A DNA stretch of 64,000 nucleotides from an uncultured bacterium (GTDB taxonomy: Bacteria; Spirochaetota; Leptospiria; Leptospirales; Leptonemataceae). The position numbers and the translations under genes were made by a program. This document shows, in pieces, positions 8,770-18,750 of the stretch. The DNA lies in contig CALFVU010000013.1 in the NCBI GenBank assembly GCA_937928085.1, positions 1 through 64,000 on the forward strand. The letters are read 5' to 3'. The first letter of the stretch is position 1. Every line of letters starts with the position of its first letter. Below the pieces are notes generated by a model. It did no database searches. It was not told where the DNA came from and saw only the letters and a program-made list of their open reading frames with translations.

Positions 8770-10072
8770 ACCAAAAGTAGTTATCATTGGTGCAGGTTTT
8801 GGTGGTTTAACAGCTGCAAAATATTTAAAAAATAAAGAAGTTGATGTAATTATCATAGACAGAAGAAATCATCATTTATTTCAACCATTATTATATCAGG
8901 TAGCAACAGGAGCGTTAAATCCTGCTGATATTGCTGTGCCTATTCGTTCAATTTTTTCGAAAGCTCAAAACATTAAAATTTTATTAGGAAATGTAATTGA
9001 TATTAATTTAAAGAAAAAAAAAGTAATTACTGATTTCGATACATTGGATTACGATTATTTAATTTTGGCTTGTGGGGTTTCTCATAGTTATTTTAAACAA
9101 GATCAGTGGGAAGAATACGCGCCGGGTTTAAAGTCTTTAGAAGAAGCAACAGAAATACGTAGGAGAATTTTTTTAGCTTATGAATTAGCAGAAAGAGAAA
9201 AAGATCAAAATAAACAAAAAGAATTATTAACTTTTGTGATTGTGGGTGGTGGTCCTACAGGTGTTGAATTGGCCGGTGCTATAGGAGAAATTAGTAGATA
9301 TACTTTAAGCAAAGACTTTAGAAATATAAATCCGGGAAGGACTCGAATTATACTCATAGAAGCTGGGAAACGAATTTTACCTTCTTTTAAACCAGAATTA
9401 TCAGAGTATGCAGCTAGAGAATTAGAAAAATTAGGTGTGACGATATGGACAAATACTTATGTAACAGAAGTAGGAAATGGTTATGTAAAGGCTGGAGATG
9501 AGATTATCAAAGCAAAAACGATTTTATGGGCTGCAGGTATTGAACCATCTAGCTTAAATTATAAATTGAACGTAACAAAGGACAAAATTGGACGCATTTT
9601 AGTAGAGCCAGATTTGAGTATTAAAAATGATCCTAATGTTTTTGTTATAGGGGATCAGGCTAATTTCTCTCATACTCCTGATGGTAAACCATTACCAGCA
9701 ATAGCACCTGTTGCAATCCAACAAGGAAAGTATGTAGCAAAATGTATATTAAGAGATCTACAAAATTTAAAGAGAATTCCTTTTCAATATGTAGATAAAG
9801 GTTTTATGGCAACTATCGGAAGAATGAAAGCTATTTTACAATATAAAAATTTTTATCTTAAAGGTTTCTTTGCATGGCTATTATGGGTTTTTATACATAT
9901 TTTGTATTTGATTGGTTTTCGAAATAAGCTCATCGTTTTTTTTCAATGGAGTTGGAGTTTTCTTACTTTTCGAAAAGGAGCCAGAATCATTAGAAGTAAA
10001 ATTTGGAAAACAAGAGAACACGAGTCATTTATACTAAAATCAAAAAAGATCATCAATAAGAAAAAATTATGA
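8756..10072 (+). CDS. ndh: type II NADH dehydrogenase (NDH-2)
   Basis: Single-subunit, non-proton-pumping NADH:quinone oxidoreductase at the inner face of the cytoplasmic membrane. FAD-binding [17 protein letters not shown] opens the protein; the NADH-binding [19 protein letters not shown] lies near residue 160; [10 protein letters not shown] and [10 protein letters not shown] complete the FAD site, and [12 protein letters not shown] is the quinone-site segment. The C-terminal stretch [20 protein letters not shown] with [16 protein letters not shown] is the membrane-binding tail typical of NDH-2. 438 residues, normal length. It should feed electrons to the caa3-type oxidase encoded elsewhere in the window. 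The start overlaps the previous gene by 14 bases and the stop overlaps hisB by four. Confidence 0.93.
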   Translation: MQKVKPKVVIIGAGFGGLTAAKYLKNKEVDVIIIDRRNHHLFQPLLYQVATGALNPADIAVPIRSIFSKAQNIKILLGNVIDINLKKKKVITDFDTLDYDYLILACGVSHSYFKQDQWEEYAPGLKSLEEATEIRRRIFLAYELAEREKDQNKQKELLTFVIVGGGPTGVELAGAIGEISRYTLSKDFRNINPGRTRIILIEAGKRILPSFKPELSEYAARELEKLGVTIWTNTYVTEVGNGYVKAGDEIIKAKTILWAAGIEPSSLNYKLNVTKDKIGRILVEPDLSIKNDPNVFVIGDQANFSHTPDGKPLPAIAPVAIQQGKYVAKCILRDLQNLKRIPFQYVDKGFMATIGRMKAILQYKNFYLKGFFAWLLWVFIHILYLIGFRNKLIVFFQWSWSFLTFRKGARIIRSKIWKTREHESFILKSKKIINKKKL

Positions 10073-10656
10073 GAATAGCACAGACAGAAAGAAAAACAAA
10101 TGAAACTTATATAAAATTAAAAATCAATTTGGATGGAAGTGGAAATTATAAATTCGATACAGAAATCCCTTTTTTTGAACATATGTTGAGTCATATTTCA
10201 AAGCATAGTGGAATCGATATAGATTTGTTTTTAAGGGGTGATATTGAAATTGACTGTCATCATTCAGTTGAAGATACAGCTATTGTTTTTGGAAAATTGT
10301 TCTACGAGGCTTTAGGTGATAAAAAAAATATTTTTCGGTATGGTAGTTTTACTTTACCGATGGATGAAACATTAACTACTGTAGCTATCGATCTAAGTGG
10401 AAGGTTTTTTTTTAAATACTTAGGCCCTGATCTATCAAAAATGGGTAGGTTTGGTATATATGATTCCGAATTAACTTATGAATTTTTACAAAAATTTGCA
10501 ATGCATGCTAGGATCAATTTACATGTAATTGTTCATTATGGAAAAAATAGACATCATATACACGAATCGATTTTTAAAGCATTGGGTAAGTCAATAAGAA
10601 TTGCAATTCAAAGCGATCATTTGGGTATGCCTTCTACGAAAGGAATCTTAGAGTAG
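10069..10656 (+). CDS. hisB: imidazoleglycerol-phosphate dehydratase
   Basis: Catalyses dehydration of imidazole glycerol phosphate in histidine synthesis. The two-fold repeated metal-binding motifs are intact: [10 protein letters not shown] near residue 64 and [11 protein letters not shown] near 162, plus FFEHMLSHI near 36 and the C-terminal STKG. At 195 residues it is the monofunctional form, without the phosphatase domain of E. coli HisB. It overlaps ndh by four bases (ATGA). No other his gene is present. It ends seven bases before the convergent deaminase gene with no clear terminator between. Confidence 0.95.
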   Translation: MRIAQTERKTNETYIKLKINLDGSGNYKFDTEIPFFEHMLSHISKHSGIDIDLFLRGDIEIDCHHSVEDTAIVFGKLFYEALGDKKNIFRYGSFTLPMDETLTTVAIDLSGRFFFKYLGPDLSKMGRFGIYDSELTYEFLQKFAMHARINLHVIVHYGKNRHHIHESIFKALGKSIRIAIQSDHLGMPSTKGILE

Positions 10657-10663
10657 GCAAAAA

Positions 10664-11974
10664 TTATATTGAATAAATTTTACGAAGTTCTTCTATTTCT
10701 TTAAAAAATTTATTCCACAACATATTTTTTTTGGGATGAAAAGAATATTGAACACTCATTTTAACTAAATCAATAATTTCTGTAATTGAAAAATTTAAAT
10801 ATTTATATAAATTATAATATTCCTGTGTTAAATCTATATTGAAAATTTCGGGATCATCTGTATTGATTGTGCAAGGAATACCAAAATCATAATATCGACG
10901 TACGGGATGATCTTTAGGATTTCTTACATATTTTCCAGTAATTAAATTAGATGTTAGGCATATTTCAATAGGGATTGTTTTATCCCTTAAATATTCCATA
11001 AGATTGGGATCTTGTATTGCAGAAGTTCCATGACCGATTCTTTCAGCTTTGAGAATTTTTACTGTATCCCATATTGACCAAGGACCATCGTCTTCTCCAC
11101 TATGGGCTACGCAATGAAGTCCGTTAGCTCTTGCTTGTGCAAAAACGTCTTTAAAATCTCGCGCTGGTCCCATCAACTCCGCTCCTCCTAGACCAATTCC
11201 TATGTGATTATCAAGTTTTGCTTTTAGTACACGTTGTAAATTTTTACTTGCATTTTCTGGTCCAAATGTTCTAGAAACATCAACTAAGAACTTAACTTCC
11301 GGACCACCCTCTATCTGACATTCTTTTGCAAGTGAATCTAATACTTTTGCAATTTCTTCGAAAGGTAATCCATTTTGTATTAATCTTGAGGGAGCATAAA
11401 AAACTTCTGCATATTGAATATGATTTTTTTCTAAATATTTTCGTAAATTATTAAAAATAAATATAAAATCTTCTGGTTTTTTGATAGAATCTAAAATAAA
11501 TAAAAAAAGTTTAATAAAATCGTTCAAATTTTTAAAATTATAAAGTTTTTCTATTTCTTGTTCGTCGACTTTTTCATTATGTTCTTGTAAAATTTGAATG
11601 ATGGTGTTTTTTGAAATACAAGCTTCGATATGTAAATGTAATTCAACTTTTGGAATTCTTCTTAAGAAATTTAGAACTTCTTGATCTTTTTCTTCGATTC
11701 GTAAAGGAGGAGGGATAACTTGAATAGTGGATGCTGTAGCAATATCTACTGAAAATATACTTTGCAATAATTCTTTGGATGGATTTTCGATTTCTAATTG
11801 TTCTAACTCTAATTTTTGATTTATAAGATCATTGATTACTTTGTCAAAAGCTAGGTGCAGTTCAATACTATATTCTTTGTTTTCAGGGACTTTATTTTTT
11901 AAGTTTTGCAATTCTTTAATTTCCGATTCTATATGTTTAATTTTTTTATAAATTTTTTCAAAAGTTAACTTCAT
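10664..11974 (-). CDS. adenosine deaminase family protein with N-terminal coiled-coil extension
   Basis: Amidohydrolase-fold enzyme, predicted to deaminate adenosine or a related purine. Zinc ligands are visible as VELHLHIEAC (His113, His115), HCVAHSGED (His and catalytic Glu), RIGHGTSA and TINTDDPEIF (Asp pair). About 105 residues precede the catalytic domain; they are charged and helical (EIKELQNLKNK...QKLELEQLEIE) and probably form a coiled coil, an addition not present in standard ADA of about 340 residues. The substrate could be adenosine, adenine or another aminopurine. It lies 12 bases downstream of the SpoIIE gene on the same strand and may be co-transcribed with it. Confidence 0.85.
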   Translation of the reverse strand: MKLTFEKIYKKIKHIESEIKELQNLKNKVPENKEYSIELHLAFDKVINDLINQKLELEQLEIENPSKELLQSIFSVDIATASTIQVIPPPLRIEEKDQEVLNFLRRIPKVELHLHIEACISKNTIIQILQEHNEKVDEQEIEKLYNFKNLNDFIKLFLFILDSIKKPEDFIFIFNNLRKYLEKNHIQYAEVFYAPSRLIQNGLPFEEIAKVLDSLAKECQIEGGPEVKFLVDVSRTFGPENASKNLQRVLKAKLDNHIGIGLGGAELMGPARDFKDVFAQARANGLHCVAHSGEDDGPWSIWDTVKILKAERIGHGTSAIQDPNLMEYLRDKTIPIEICLTSNLITGKYVRNPKDHPVRRYYDFGIPCTINTDDPEIFNIDLTQEYYNLYKYLNFSITEIIDLVKMSVQYSFHPKKNMLWNKFFKEIEELRKIYSI

Positions 11975-11986
11975 TCAGTTTTGATT

Positions 11987-14900
11987 TTACTTTGTTGTTA
12001 ATTTTTGCTTTTTTTCTTCTATTCGTTTTTTTAGGCGTTTTGCTTGTTCATTTTTTGGATCGAGTTCAAATACTTTTTCTAAAAAAATGTCAGCTCTTCC
12101 GATATGATTTAATTTAAAATGAACATCTGCTAATTGTAATAAAATAGTGATTCTATTTGGATTTAATTCATAAGCCTTTTCTGCAATTTCTAGTGATTTT
12201 TCTAGATTACCCACTCTTTTGTGAGCAATTGATAAATATAACCAAAAATCTTCTATATATGGATCATCATTTAAATATTTTTCTAAAATTTCTACTGCTT
12301 TTTCGTAATTTTCTAATTTGAATGTCAAAACAGCTAATTTTTTGTTTAAATCTTTGTTCGTCTTATTTAATTCATATGCTTTTTGATAATAATTTAAAGC
12401 TTCGTTATAATTTTGATTAGCCAAGGATTCGTCACCTTTTTTTAAATAGTCATCAAAGTCTCCTTCTATTGATTCTTCTAATATTGCTTCAACGTTTTCT
12501 TCGTCTAATACTATGATTGATTTTTTTTCTAATTTATTTTCTGATGGAATGGGTTTTTCTTTTGTTTTTACAACAAAACTTTCCTCTTCGGAATATTTCG
12601 TAGTTTTTTCGTCTGATATTTTTACTTCTTGTGGTACATAAGTAATACTTAATAAAGAAGTATCATCTGTTAATTTCCCTCTTTTTTTAATTCCTTCAAA
12701 GATTTTTTCAATATCTCCTTTTGCTTCTTCTACTACCTCTAAAATCAAATATTCATTTTCGTTAATGACTCGAATTCCTTCTTCGCTAGTTTCTATTTGG
12801 ATATCATCTCTACCATCAGAACCGGCTATTACGATATCTCCTTCTTGTAATTGAAATGTATTTACTTTAAACGGGTATTCAGAATCTAGACCTAATTTTC
12901 TTAATGTTAATTCCTCTTCGATAAAAGATGCTTTTCCATTTCTATATAAAATCTGAAAGGGATGTTCTGCATTGAAATAATACATCTTTCCCGTTTCTTC
13001 ATCAATTAAATCAACTACGCAAGAAATACACATAGTTCCATTAAAAGCAGCAAATACTCCATGAATTTCTTCGTATATGTCTGTTAACCATTGTTCGGGT
13101 GTCATATCTAAAACTTTATCGTGTCGGGCTGAACGAGCGATGATAGAATTCATCACCACTCCCATCACTAATGCACCACCAGCTCCTTGTGTAGATTTTC
13201 CCATTGCATCTCCATTCATTGCTACTATATACCTTTTCGAAGTTTCTAAAGATTTTCCTAATCTTAAACTTCCTGTTACACAAATATCACCGCCAATTTC
13301 GGAAATTTTACCTCTAAATTCAAATTCTTTATATTGTTTAACAAGAAATTTAGTTGGCACTCTTTTGGACTTATTGAAATTTACAGTTAATGGTTTTAGC
13401 AATAAAGAAGTTAGGTAATAATCCCCGTCTTGTTGAATTTTTAATTTTCTTACTTCTTCTAAAGTGGCATTGAGTTCTGCTGTTCTTTCTTTTACTTTTT
13501 CTTCTAGATTGTTCGCGTAATCTTGTAATTGATCCTTGGCTTCTTTAATGGATACCACCATTTTATTGAAGGATGTAGCTAAATATCCTATTTCATCCTG
13601 AACAAACACTGGTACTTTTACAGTTAAGTCTCCTAGGTTTACTTTTTTAACACCTTTTAATAATTCGTTTAAAGGATGGATTAAACTACCTTTAAAAAAT
13701 AATGGGTAAATTATAGTAATAACAAAAAAAATTATTAAAAAAATCAAAGTTTGCTGGAATGCGGGCTTGTGGATAAAAATTCTGTAATCTAGGTATTTGT
13801 ATCCACCTTCGTAGATGATGTTTTTATCTTTATCGTATTTCAAAAAAGAAACATAATGAGTAAATCCATCTAAGCTAGAACGATATACTCTAACTTTATG
13901 AGGTTTTAAAGGGGCAAGGATTGGATAAATTTTTCTTTTTAAAATCTTTCCATCATTTTCTTGTGAGTTTTCTAAAATTTCTTTAATGAGCTCACTATAA
14001 TTAGAAAAATCAGGTTTTGTTTTAGAAAGATATTTTATCAATTCTTTTCTAAATGTATCGTTCTTTAAAAAAGAAATTCTATTATAATTTACAAATGTAA
14101 GTTGATTTAATTTGTCTAAGTATCTTAGCACTTCGCTTTTAAGTTCATATTCGCTACCTGTATATTCTTTTACAAAACTTTCTATGCTTGTTTTGTGTGC
14201 TAAAAAGGTATGGGGTGTAGAGTTTAATAAAGTTTGTAAATTTTCTTTAAAATTTTTTATTGGTAGATTTCTTATTTTTTCGTAAATTGCTGTATTTTCT
14301 AAATCATGTAAATAAAAATCAAAATCTACTTTGTTCTTTTCTTCTGTATTAAAATAATCTTCTCTTACATAAATATAACTACGTTCATTTTTATTAAGGT
14401 CATATTTATAAAGATACACAATTTCTGGATCATAGTCTTTTGATAGTATGGCTTTTTCTATGTATTCAATTCTTAATAAGTCATATTCTTTTTCTTTATC
14501 TCCTAAAGTAATATAGGCAAGACCTTGCATTAATAGAAGAAATGTAACTAAAGTAATTCCTATGATTTTAGCCATAAATGTGGTTCGATCTTCTGTTACG
14601 TTGATGTATAATACAGTAAGGATAAAGAGCATAGTCACTACAGAAATAACTAAAACGTTGAGAAAGAATCCTCTTTCTACTACACCATCCCTGCTTAAGG
14701 TGTTTAATATTCCAGGTGCAATCGTTCCAATAATCATACTAAATATGTATAATATTAAAGCATTCCTGATTTTTTTATTTTTTCTATAATGTAGAATTCT
14801 AAAAATTCCAATAATAATAGGTAAAAGAATATAAATCATTATAAAATAAGCTACAATTTTACTAATGAATTCTGCATCATAGTCCCAGTAGTGTCCGGTA

Positions 14901-15307
14901 AAATGAAATTTAAAATCAGCTGTTCTCGTAATGTAATAGAATATACCAAGGAGGGCTATACCAATAATCCATTGAACATACAAAAACCCTTTTTGTAACT
15001 TAGGCCAGTTATTTTCGGGAAATAAAAAAACAAACTGTAAAAAGTAAATTAAAGCGGGATAAATAAAACCAACAGTCATAAGTCTGTGTTCAGCGGCTAG
15101 AGGATGATAGATCAAAGCAGAAATAAAATAACCCATGTAAAAAAAACCTTGATAAAACGAAGTTTTTGCTAAGGCTACTGTATATGGTGATTTGTCTTTT
15201 ATATTAATTAAAAAAGCAAAGAAAAAAAAAGCAAAAGAAGTAGCTAGCATACTACCAAACGTTAAAAAATTTGAATAAATATGGTATCGATTTAATATTT
15301 CTATCAT
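11987..15307 (-). CDS. membrane SpoIIE/PP2C-type phosphatase with HAMP and C-terminal TPR
   Basis: A 1106-residue signalling protein. About residues 1-260 hold seven or eight membrane helices; 270-500 form a probable extracytoplasmic sensor; another helix lies near 525, then a HAMP-like segment (LNELLKGVKKVNLGDLTVKVP...DEIGYLATSFNKMV) and a coiled coil to about 635. The SpoIIE-type Ser/Thr phosphatase domain follows, with the metal-binding AMNGDAMGKSTQGAGGALV near 710 and LTDDTSLLSITY near 890. Residues 930-1105 carry TPR repeats (ALNYYQKAYELNKTN, KSLEIAEKAYELNPNR). The usual targets of such phosphatases are anti-sigma-factor antagonists; none is encoded here. GGAGGGGG lies just upstream of the ATG, a strong ribosome site. 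Confidence 0.88.
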   Translation of the reverse strand: MIEILNRYHIYSNFLTFGSMLATSFAFFFFAFLINIKDKSPYTVALAKTSFYQGFFYMGYFISALIYHPLAAEHRLMTVGFIYPALIYFLQFVFLFPENNWPKLQKGFLYVQWIIGIALLGIFYYITRTADFKFHFTGHYWDYDAEFISKIVAYFIMIYILLPIIIGIFRILHYRKNKKIRNALILYIFSMIIGTIAPGILNTLSRDGVVERGFFLNVLVISVVTMLFILTVLYINVTEDRTTFMAKIIGITLVTFLLLMQGLAYITLGDKEKEYDLLRIEYIEKAILSKDYDPEIVYLYKYDLNKNERSYIYVREDYFNTEEKNKVDFDFYLHDLENTAIYEKIRNLPIKNFKENLQTLLNSTPHTFLAHKTSIESFVKEYTGSEYELKSEVLRYLDKLNQLTFVNYNRISFLKNDTFRKELIKYLSKTKPDFSNYSELIKEILENSQENDGKILKRKIYPILAPLKPHKVRVYRSSLDGFTHYVSFLKYDKDKNIIYEGGYKYLDYRIFIHKPAFQQTLIFLIIFFVITIIYPLFFKGSLIHPLNELLKGVKKVNLGDLTVKVPVFVQDEIGYLATSFNKMVVSIKEAKDQLQDYANNLEEKVKERTAELNATLEEVRKLKIQQDGDYYLTSLLLKPLTVNFNKSKRVPTKFLVKQYKEFEFRGKISEIGGDICVTGSLRLGKSLETSKRYIVAMNGDAMGKSTQGAGGALVMGVVMNSIIARSARHDKVLDMTPEQWLTDIYEEIHGVFAAFNGTMCISCVVDLIDEETGKMYYFNAEHPFQILYRNGKASFIEEELTLRKLGLDSEYPFKVNTFQLQEGDIVIAGSDGRDDIQIETSEEGIRVINENEYLILEVVEEAKGDIEKIFEGIKKRGKLTDDTSLLSITYVPQEVKISDEKTTKYSEEESFVVKTKEKPIPSENKLEKKSIIVLDEENVEAILEESIEGDFDDYLKKGDESLANQNYNEALNYYQKAYELNKTNKDLNKKLAVLTFKLENYEKAVEILEKYLNDDPYIEDFWLYLSIAHKRVGNLEKSLEIAEKAYELNPNRITILLQLADVHFKLNHIGRADIFLEKVFELDPKNEQAKRLKKRIEEKKQKLTTK

Positions 15308-15426
15308 ACCCCCTCCATATTTATAAGCTTCGGTATATCAAATATATATCCTAAAACATAATTTTTTGTATGTATTTTAAGAAAAATGAAATAATTTTTT
15401 TGTCAATAATTATTAAATATAGTTTG

Positions 15427-17442
15427 CTATAGGGTTTTTAGGAAGCTTTGGATTTTTTGATATAATTCTAAATTTTGTTTTTCTAATTTTAAAGATATTA
15501 CTTTACCTTTTACTTCTATACCCTCTATTTCTTTTATTTTTTCTTCGTATTTTTTGATTAGTTTTTCTTTGTTCTCTACAATATATTTTTTGTCTAAAAA
15601 ATAAATTTTTCCTTTTACATGAAGGGGAATAATCTGTTGATAAGATTTTAAACCTAAAGTGATTCTTTTTAATAATTTTTCTATTTCTTGCTTTTTTTGA
15701 GGAAAATCTTGAATTAAAATTTCTTGATCAGGTATTTTATCCCTCTCCAAATACCAATGAATTTTTTTTAGTAAAGATTCAAATATTTCTTTATCTTCTA
15801 AAATTTCTTCTTCAATCTTTTCTTTAGTTTCTTTTTGAATTAATTCTTTTTTGTTATCATTCAATTTTATTTCTTGAATGGAAGATTCTTTTAACATTAA
15901 TTGATGTTTCTCGCAGTATTTTTTCCATAAGCTTCTTAAAGTTTTAGGATCAAGGGTTTCTTTTGTGATTTTTAGGATTATTCTTTTAAAAAATGGGATA
16001 TCATTCCAATACGATTTAGAAATCAATTCTTTTACATTTTCTCTTATGATTGCTGGGAATAAATGATTTTTTTCCTCTTCTAATAAATTATGATAATCAA
16101 ACATTTGTTCCCAAATTCTTATTAAATAAATGTCTTGTATTTTATGAAATAAATTTTCTATTTGTTTAAATGTGTTGACGATATTCGTTTTCTCGTTTAA
16201 AAGTAAATAGATTTCGTCATAATATTTTTCGAATGGATATTCTTTATTAAAAATGGGATAAGTGGCAAAAAGTAGATTAGGTATTTTTTTTTGTAAAATA
16301 TAATTTAAGATTCTTTCGGAAACATAAGTTTTTCCTTTTGATTTAGCTCTAAAAAAATTGTTTTGATTTGAAATTTTTTTTATTAGATCTTTAATTTCTA
16401 TTTTATCTTGTTCTATTTGTTGTTTTTTCTTGGATATATCAATAAATTCTTTTAAACTTAAAATTTCTGTTGCTAACAAGAAAATTCCTTTATTGATTTT
16501 ATCTTTATTTTTAATGACTAAATTACATAATTCAGTAATCTGTTCTTCTCTGGATAGTTGATTTAAATTATTTTTAACTTCAGTAGGTAAAGAATTAGTG
16601 ATCAATTCTTTGATTGTGTTATGAAACAATAAATCTAATAACATAGTGTATCTTAATTCAATAGAATATAAATCATTCATAAGAAGTACATCAGGCAAAG
16701 AAAGTTCATATGGATTCCTTTTTATTACAACTATGAGTTTTTCTTGGGCTAACTGATAAATTATTGGTTTAAGAATTATGTCTTGGATTCTTTGATTAAC
16801 TAAGTTGATTCTAATTAAATCATTTGGAGTTAGTTCAGAAAAATTTCGCTTATAAAAATAAATATTTTTAAATAAACTATAAATTTGTCCCAGCTCCAAT
16901 ACACTTTCTAATTCTTCTATGGAGTTAAAATTTTGAATTTTTTCTTTTAGCAAATTCGTTGTACTAATTTTAGAGTTATGATTTCTAAAAGTAACTAAAG
17001 AATTATGGATTACTTGTAAAATTCCATTTTGTATTGTATTTATGTTGTTGTTGTACGGTATTGCTACTTTAGTTGTAAAAAAAAATTTTTCTTTTTCGTT
17101 ATAATTTAATTCTCTAAGTAAAAGAATAAAAGCAGGCTTTTGAGTTGCTAAAATAAATAATAATTTTATTACTTTTTCCAAAGAAGGTAAAGGTAATTTA
17201 TCTCCAATAGCTTTTTTTCTAAATTCTAAATCTTCGTAGATTTCTTTATCCGTAGGGAAGTAATTTTCTAACTTGTTTTTTGATTCATATAAATTATATA
17301 TAGAGTCATAAATTTGCGATAGAATTCTTTGATTTATGATAATGTCCTCTTCTTTTGTAAAGGCAGAGGGGTTTAAAAAAAATTCTCTTACTTTACTTGG
17401 TAAAAGATAATTTAAAGAAAATTTTTTCTCTTCTCGTTCCAT
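15427..17442 (-). CDS. unrecognised large helical cytoplasmic protein
   Basis: 671 residues, rich in Lys, Glu, Ile and Leu, with no signal peptide or membrane helix. It looks almost entirely alpha-helical, and the last third (EKIEEEILEDKEIFESLLKK, KLIKKYEEKIKEIEGIEVKG) suggests coiled coil. I recognise no catalytic motif or family. It begins inside the end of the preceding membrane-protein gene, overlapping by 31 bases, so the two and the RidA gene are probably one transcript. The long uninterrupted frame in very AT-rich DNA argues that it is a real gene. Confidence 0.7.
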   Translation of the reverse strand: MEREEKKFSLNYLLPSKVREFFLNPSAFTKEEDIIINQRILSQIYDSIYNLYESKNKLENYFPTDKEIYEDLEFRKKAIGDKLPLPSLEKVIKLLFILATQKPAFILLLRELNYNEKEKFFFTTKVAIPYNNNINTIQNGILQVIHNSLVTFRNHNSKISTTNLLKEKIQNFNSIEELESVLELGQIYSLFKNIYFYKRNFSELTPNDLIRINLVNQRIQDIILKPIIYQLAQEKLIVVIKRNPYELSLPDVLLMNDLYSIELRYTMLLDLLFHNTIKELITNSLPTEVKNNLNQLSREEQITELCNLVIKNKDKINKGIFLLATEILSLKEFIDISKKKQQIEQDKIEIKDLIKKISNQNNFFRAKSKGKTYVSERILNYILQKKIPNLLFATYPIFNKEYPFEKYYDEIYLLLNEKTNIVNTFKQIENLFHKIQDIYLIRIWEQMFDYHNLLEEEKNHLFPAIIRENVKELISKSYWNDIPFFKRIILKITKETLDPKTLRSLWKKYCEKHQLMLKESSIQEIKLNDNKKELIQKETKEKIEEEILEDKEIFESLLKKIHWYLERDKIPDQEILIQDFPQKKQEIEKLLKRITLGLKSYQQIIPLHVKGKIYFLDKKYIVENKEKLIKKYEEKIKEIEGIEVKGKVISLKLEKQNLELYQKIQSFLKTL

Positions 17443-17948
17443 ATTTTAAGAATATAGTAAGGAACATAATTTAAAGGTTTTTTAAGCTCTACAATGAAAA
17501 TTGTATGAAAAATCAGAGCAACAAAATATAAATAAAATACAAAATTCATTTCGTAAGATTCCTCAACTAAAATATGTATTTTGTGATTGATCAAACCATA
17601 AATATAAATTAAAATAATGATAATGTTAATTCCTAATTGAAAGATATAATAATATGGTTTGTAAATAAGTAGAGTAATCAATATAGAAAAGAAGGGTGGG
17701 ATGATAAAAAGATACCATTTTTTAGAACGAATCATTTCTGTTGTTAAATTTTCTAAATGAATTTGATAACGAAACCAAGGAAAAAAAACAAATATTAAAA
17801 CACTAAAAGATACCAAATACAATTTCCATAGGGAGAATGGCAAACTAAAAATAAATTCAATAAAAATTTTATAAATGATTTTTATAATTTGGAACCAACC
17901 TGATAAAATTATAAAAAACCATTTTTTATAGAAATTCAAAAAGCTCAT
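17412..17948 (-). CDS. small multi-spanning membrane protein of unknown function
   Basis: 178 residues with four or five hydrophobic helices, for example around WFFIILSGWFQIIKIIY, LYLVSFSVLIFVFF, LFIIPPFFSILITLLIY, GINIIIILIYIYGLI and FYLYFVALIFHTIFIV. Basic residues in the loops and at the C terminus (KIWNEKRKNFL) fit a cytoplasmic tail. No family recognised. It overlaps ridA by four bases upstream and the 671-residue gene by 31 bases downstream, so translation is probably coupled to both. Confidence 0.65.
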   Translation of the reverse strand: MSFLNFYKKWFFIILSGWFQIIKIIYKIFIEFIFSLPFSLWKLYLVSFSVLIFVFFPWFRYQIHLENLTTEMIRSKKWYLFIIPPFFSILITLLIYKPYYYIFQLGINIIIILIYIYGLINHKIHILVEESYEMNFVFYLYFVALIFHTIFIVELKKPLNYVPYYILKIWNEKRKNFL

Positions 17949-18394
17949 AATTGAAAAATCACATCGATTTCTATTGACGCATTTAAAGGTAAAGATACAA
18001 CTCCAATAGCTGATCTTGTATGTTTTCCCGCCTCTTCGAAAATTTTATAAGATAAGTCAGAAGCTCCATTTGCCACCAAATGTTGATATACAAAAGTTTC
18101 TTTAGAAGCAACATACACATTCAACTTTAAAACACCTTTTATTTTGTCTAAATTTATGATGGTTGAAGCAGCGGATAAAGAATTTATAAAACATTGTTCA
18201 GCACAAATCTTTCCTATTTCGATATCACTTTCATATTGTAGAGGTCCTACGGAAAGAAGATTTCCATTCCTAAAAGGAAGTTGTCCACTAATAAATAATA
18301 AATTATCTTGAATTTTTGCTGGAATATAACTGGCTATAGGTGTTGTAGGATTAGGTAGTTCAATTCCTAATTCTTTTAGTTTGGCATGAATCAT
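17945..18394 (-). CDS. ridA: RidA/YjgF family imine deaminase
   Basis: Hydrolyses reactive 2-aminoacrylate-type enamines and imines released by PLP enzymes. 149 residues with the family features LLFISGQLPF near residue 33 and TRSAIGVVSLPLNASIEID near the C terminus, containing the conserved active-site Arg and the strand that forms the trimer interface. The length and KLKELGIELPNPTTP opening match the longer YjgF-like subfamily rather than the 128-residue E. coli protein. It precedes and overlaps the membrane-protein gene, an unusual partner. Confidence 0.88.
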   Translation of the reverse strand: MIHAKLKELGIELPNPTTPIASYIPAKIQDNLLFISGQLPFRNGNLLSVGPLQYESDIEIGKICAEQCFINSLSAASTIINLDKIKGVLKLNVYVASKETFVYQHLVANGASDLSYKIFEEAGKHTRSAIGVVSLPLNASIEIDVIFQL

Positions 18395-18520
18395 ATTTCA
18401 AGTTTTTTTTTGAAATTGAGTTTGCAATATAATTTTATTCAATCTTTAATTCAAAATTTAAATTTTTATTTGAAAAAAAATTTATATAAATGAATGCTGG
18501 ATTTGATTCCAAACAAGATT

Positions 18521-18730
18521 TTAATTTTTTATTGGAATATAACCTGTCTGTTCGATAGTTTCATAAAAATCTTCTAACTTTAGATTTTGGTTGTTATACT
18601 CGATTTCTACTTTTTTCTCCTTATAATTTGCATGGACTTTTTCAATACCTTGTAATTTTTTGATTGCATTTTCTACAGCCATTTCACAATGTCTACAAGT
18701 CATACCATCTACACCAATGGTAGTTTTCAT
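18521..18730 (-). CDS. copZ: CopZ-like heavy-metal-associated (HMA) domain protein
   Basis: A stand-alone 69-residue HMA domain with the metal-binding GMTCRHCEMAVENAI (Cys12 and Cys15), and a beta-alpha-beta-beta-alpha-beta pattern ending in EQTGYIPIK. These small proteins carry Cu(I) to a P-type ATPase or to other targets. No copper ATPase or CueR/CsoR gene is in the window; the only copper-dependent system here is the cytochrome oxidase about 20 kb away. It lies downstream of dctM's opposite end, on the same strand, separated by 20 bases from the dctM stop. Confidence 0.88.
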   Translation of the reverse strand: MKTTIGVDGMTCRHCEMAVENAIKKLQGIEKVHANYKEKKVEIEYNNQNLKLEDFYETIEQTGYIPIKN

Positions 18731-18750
18731 ATAAAACTCCTGAATACATT

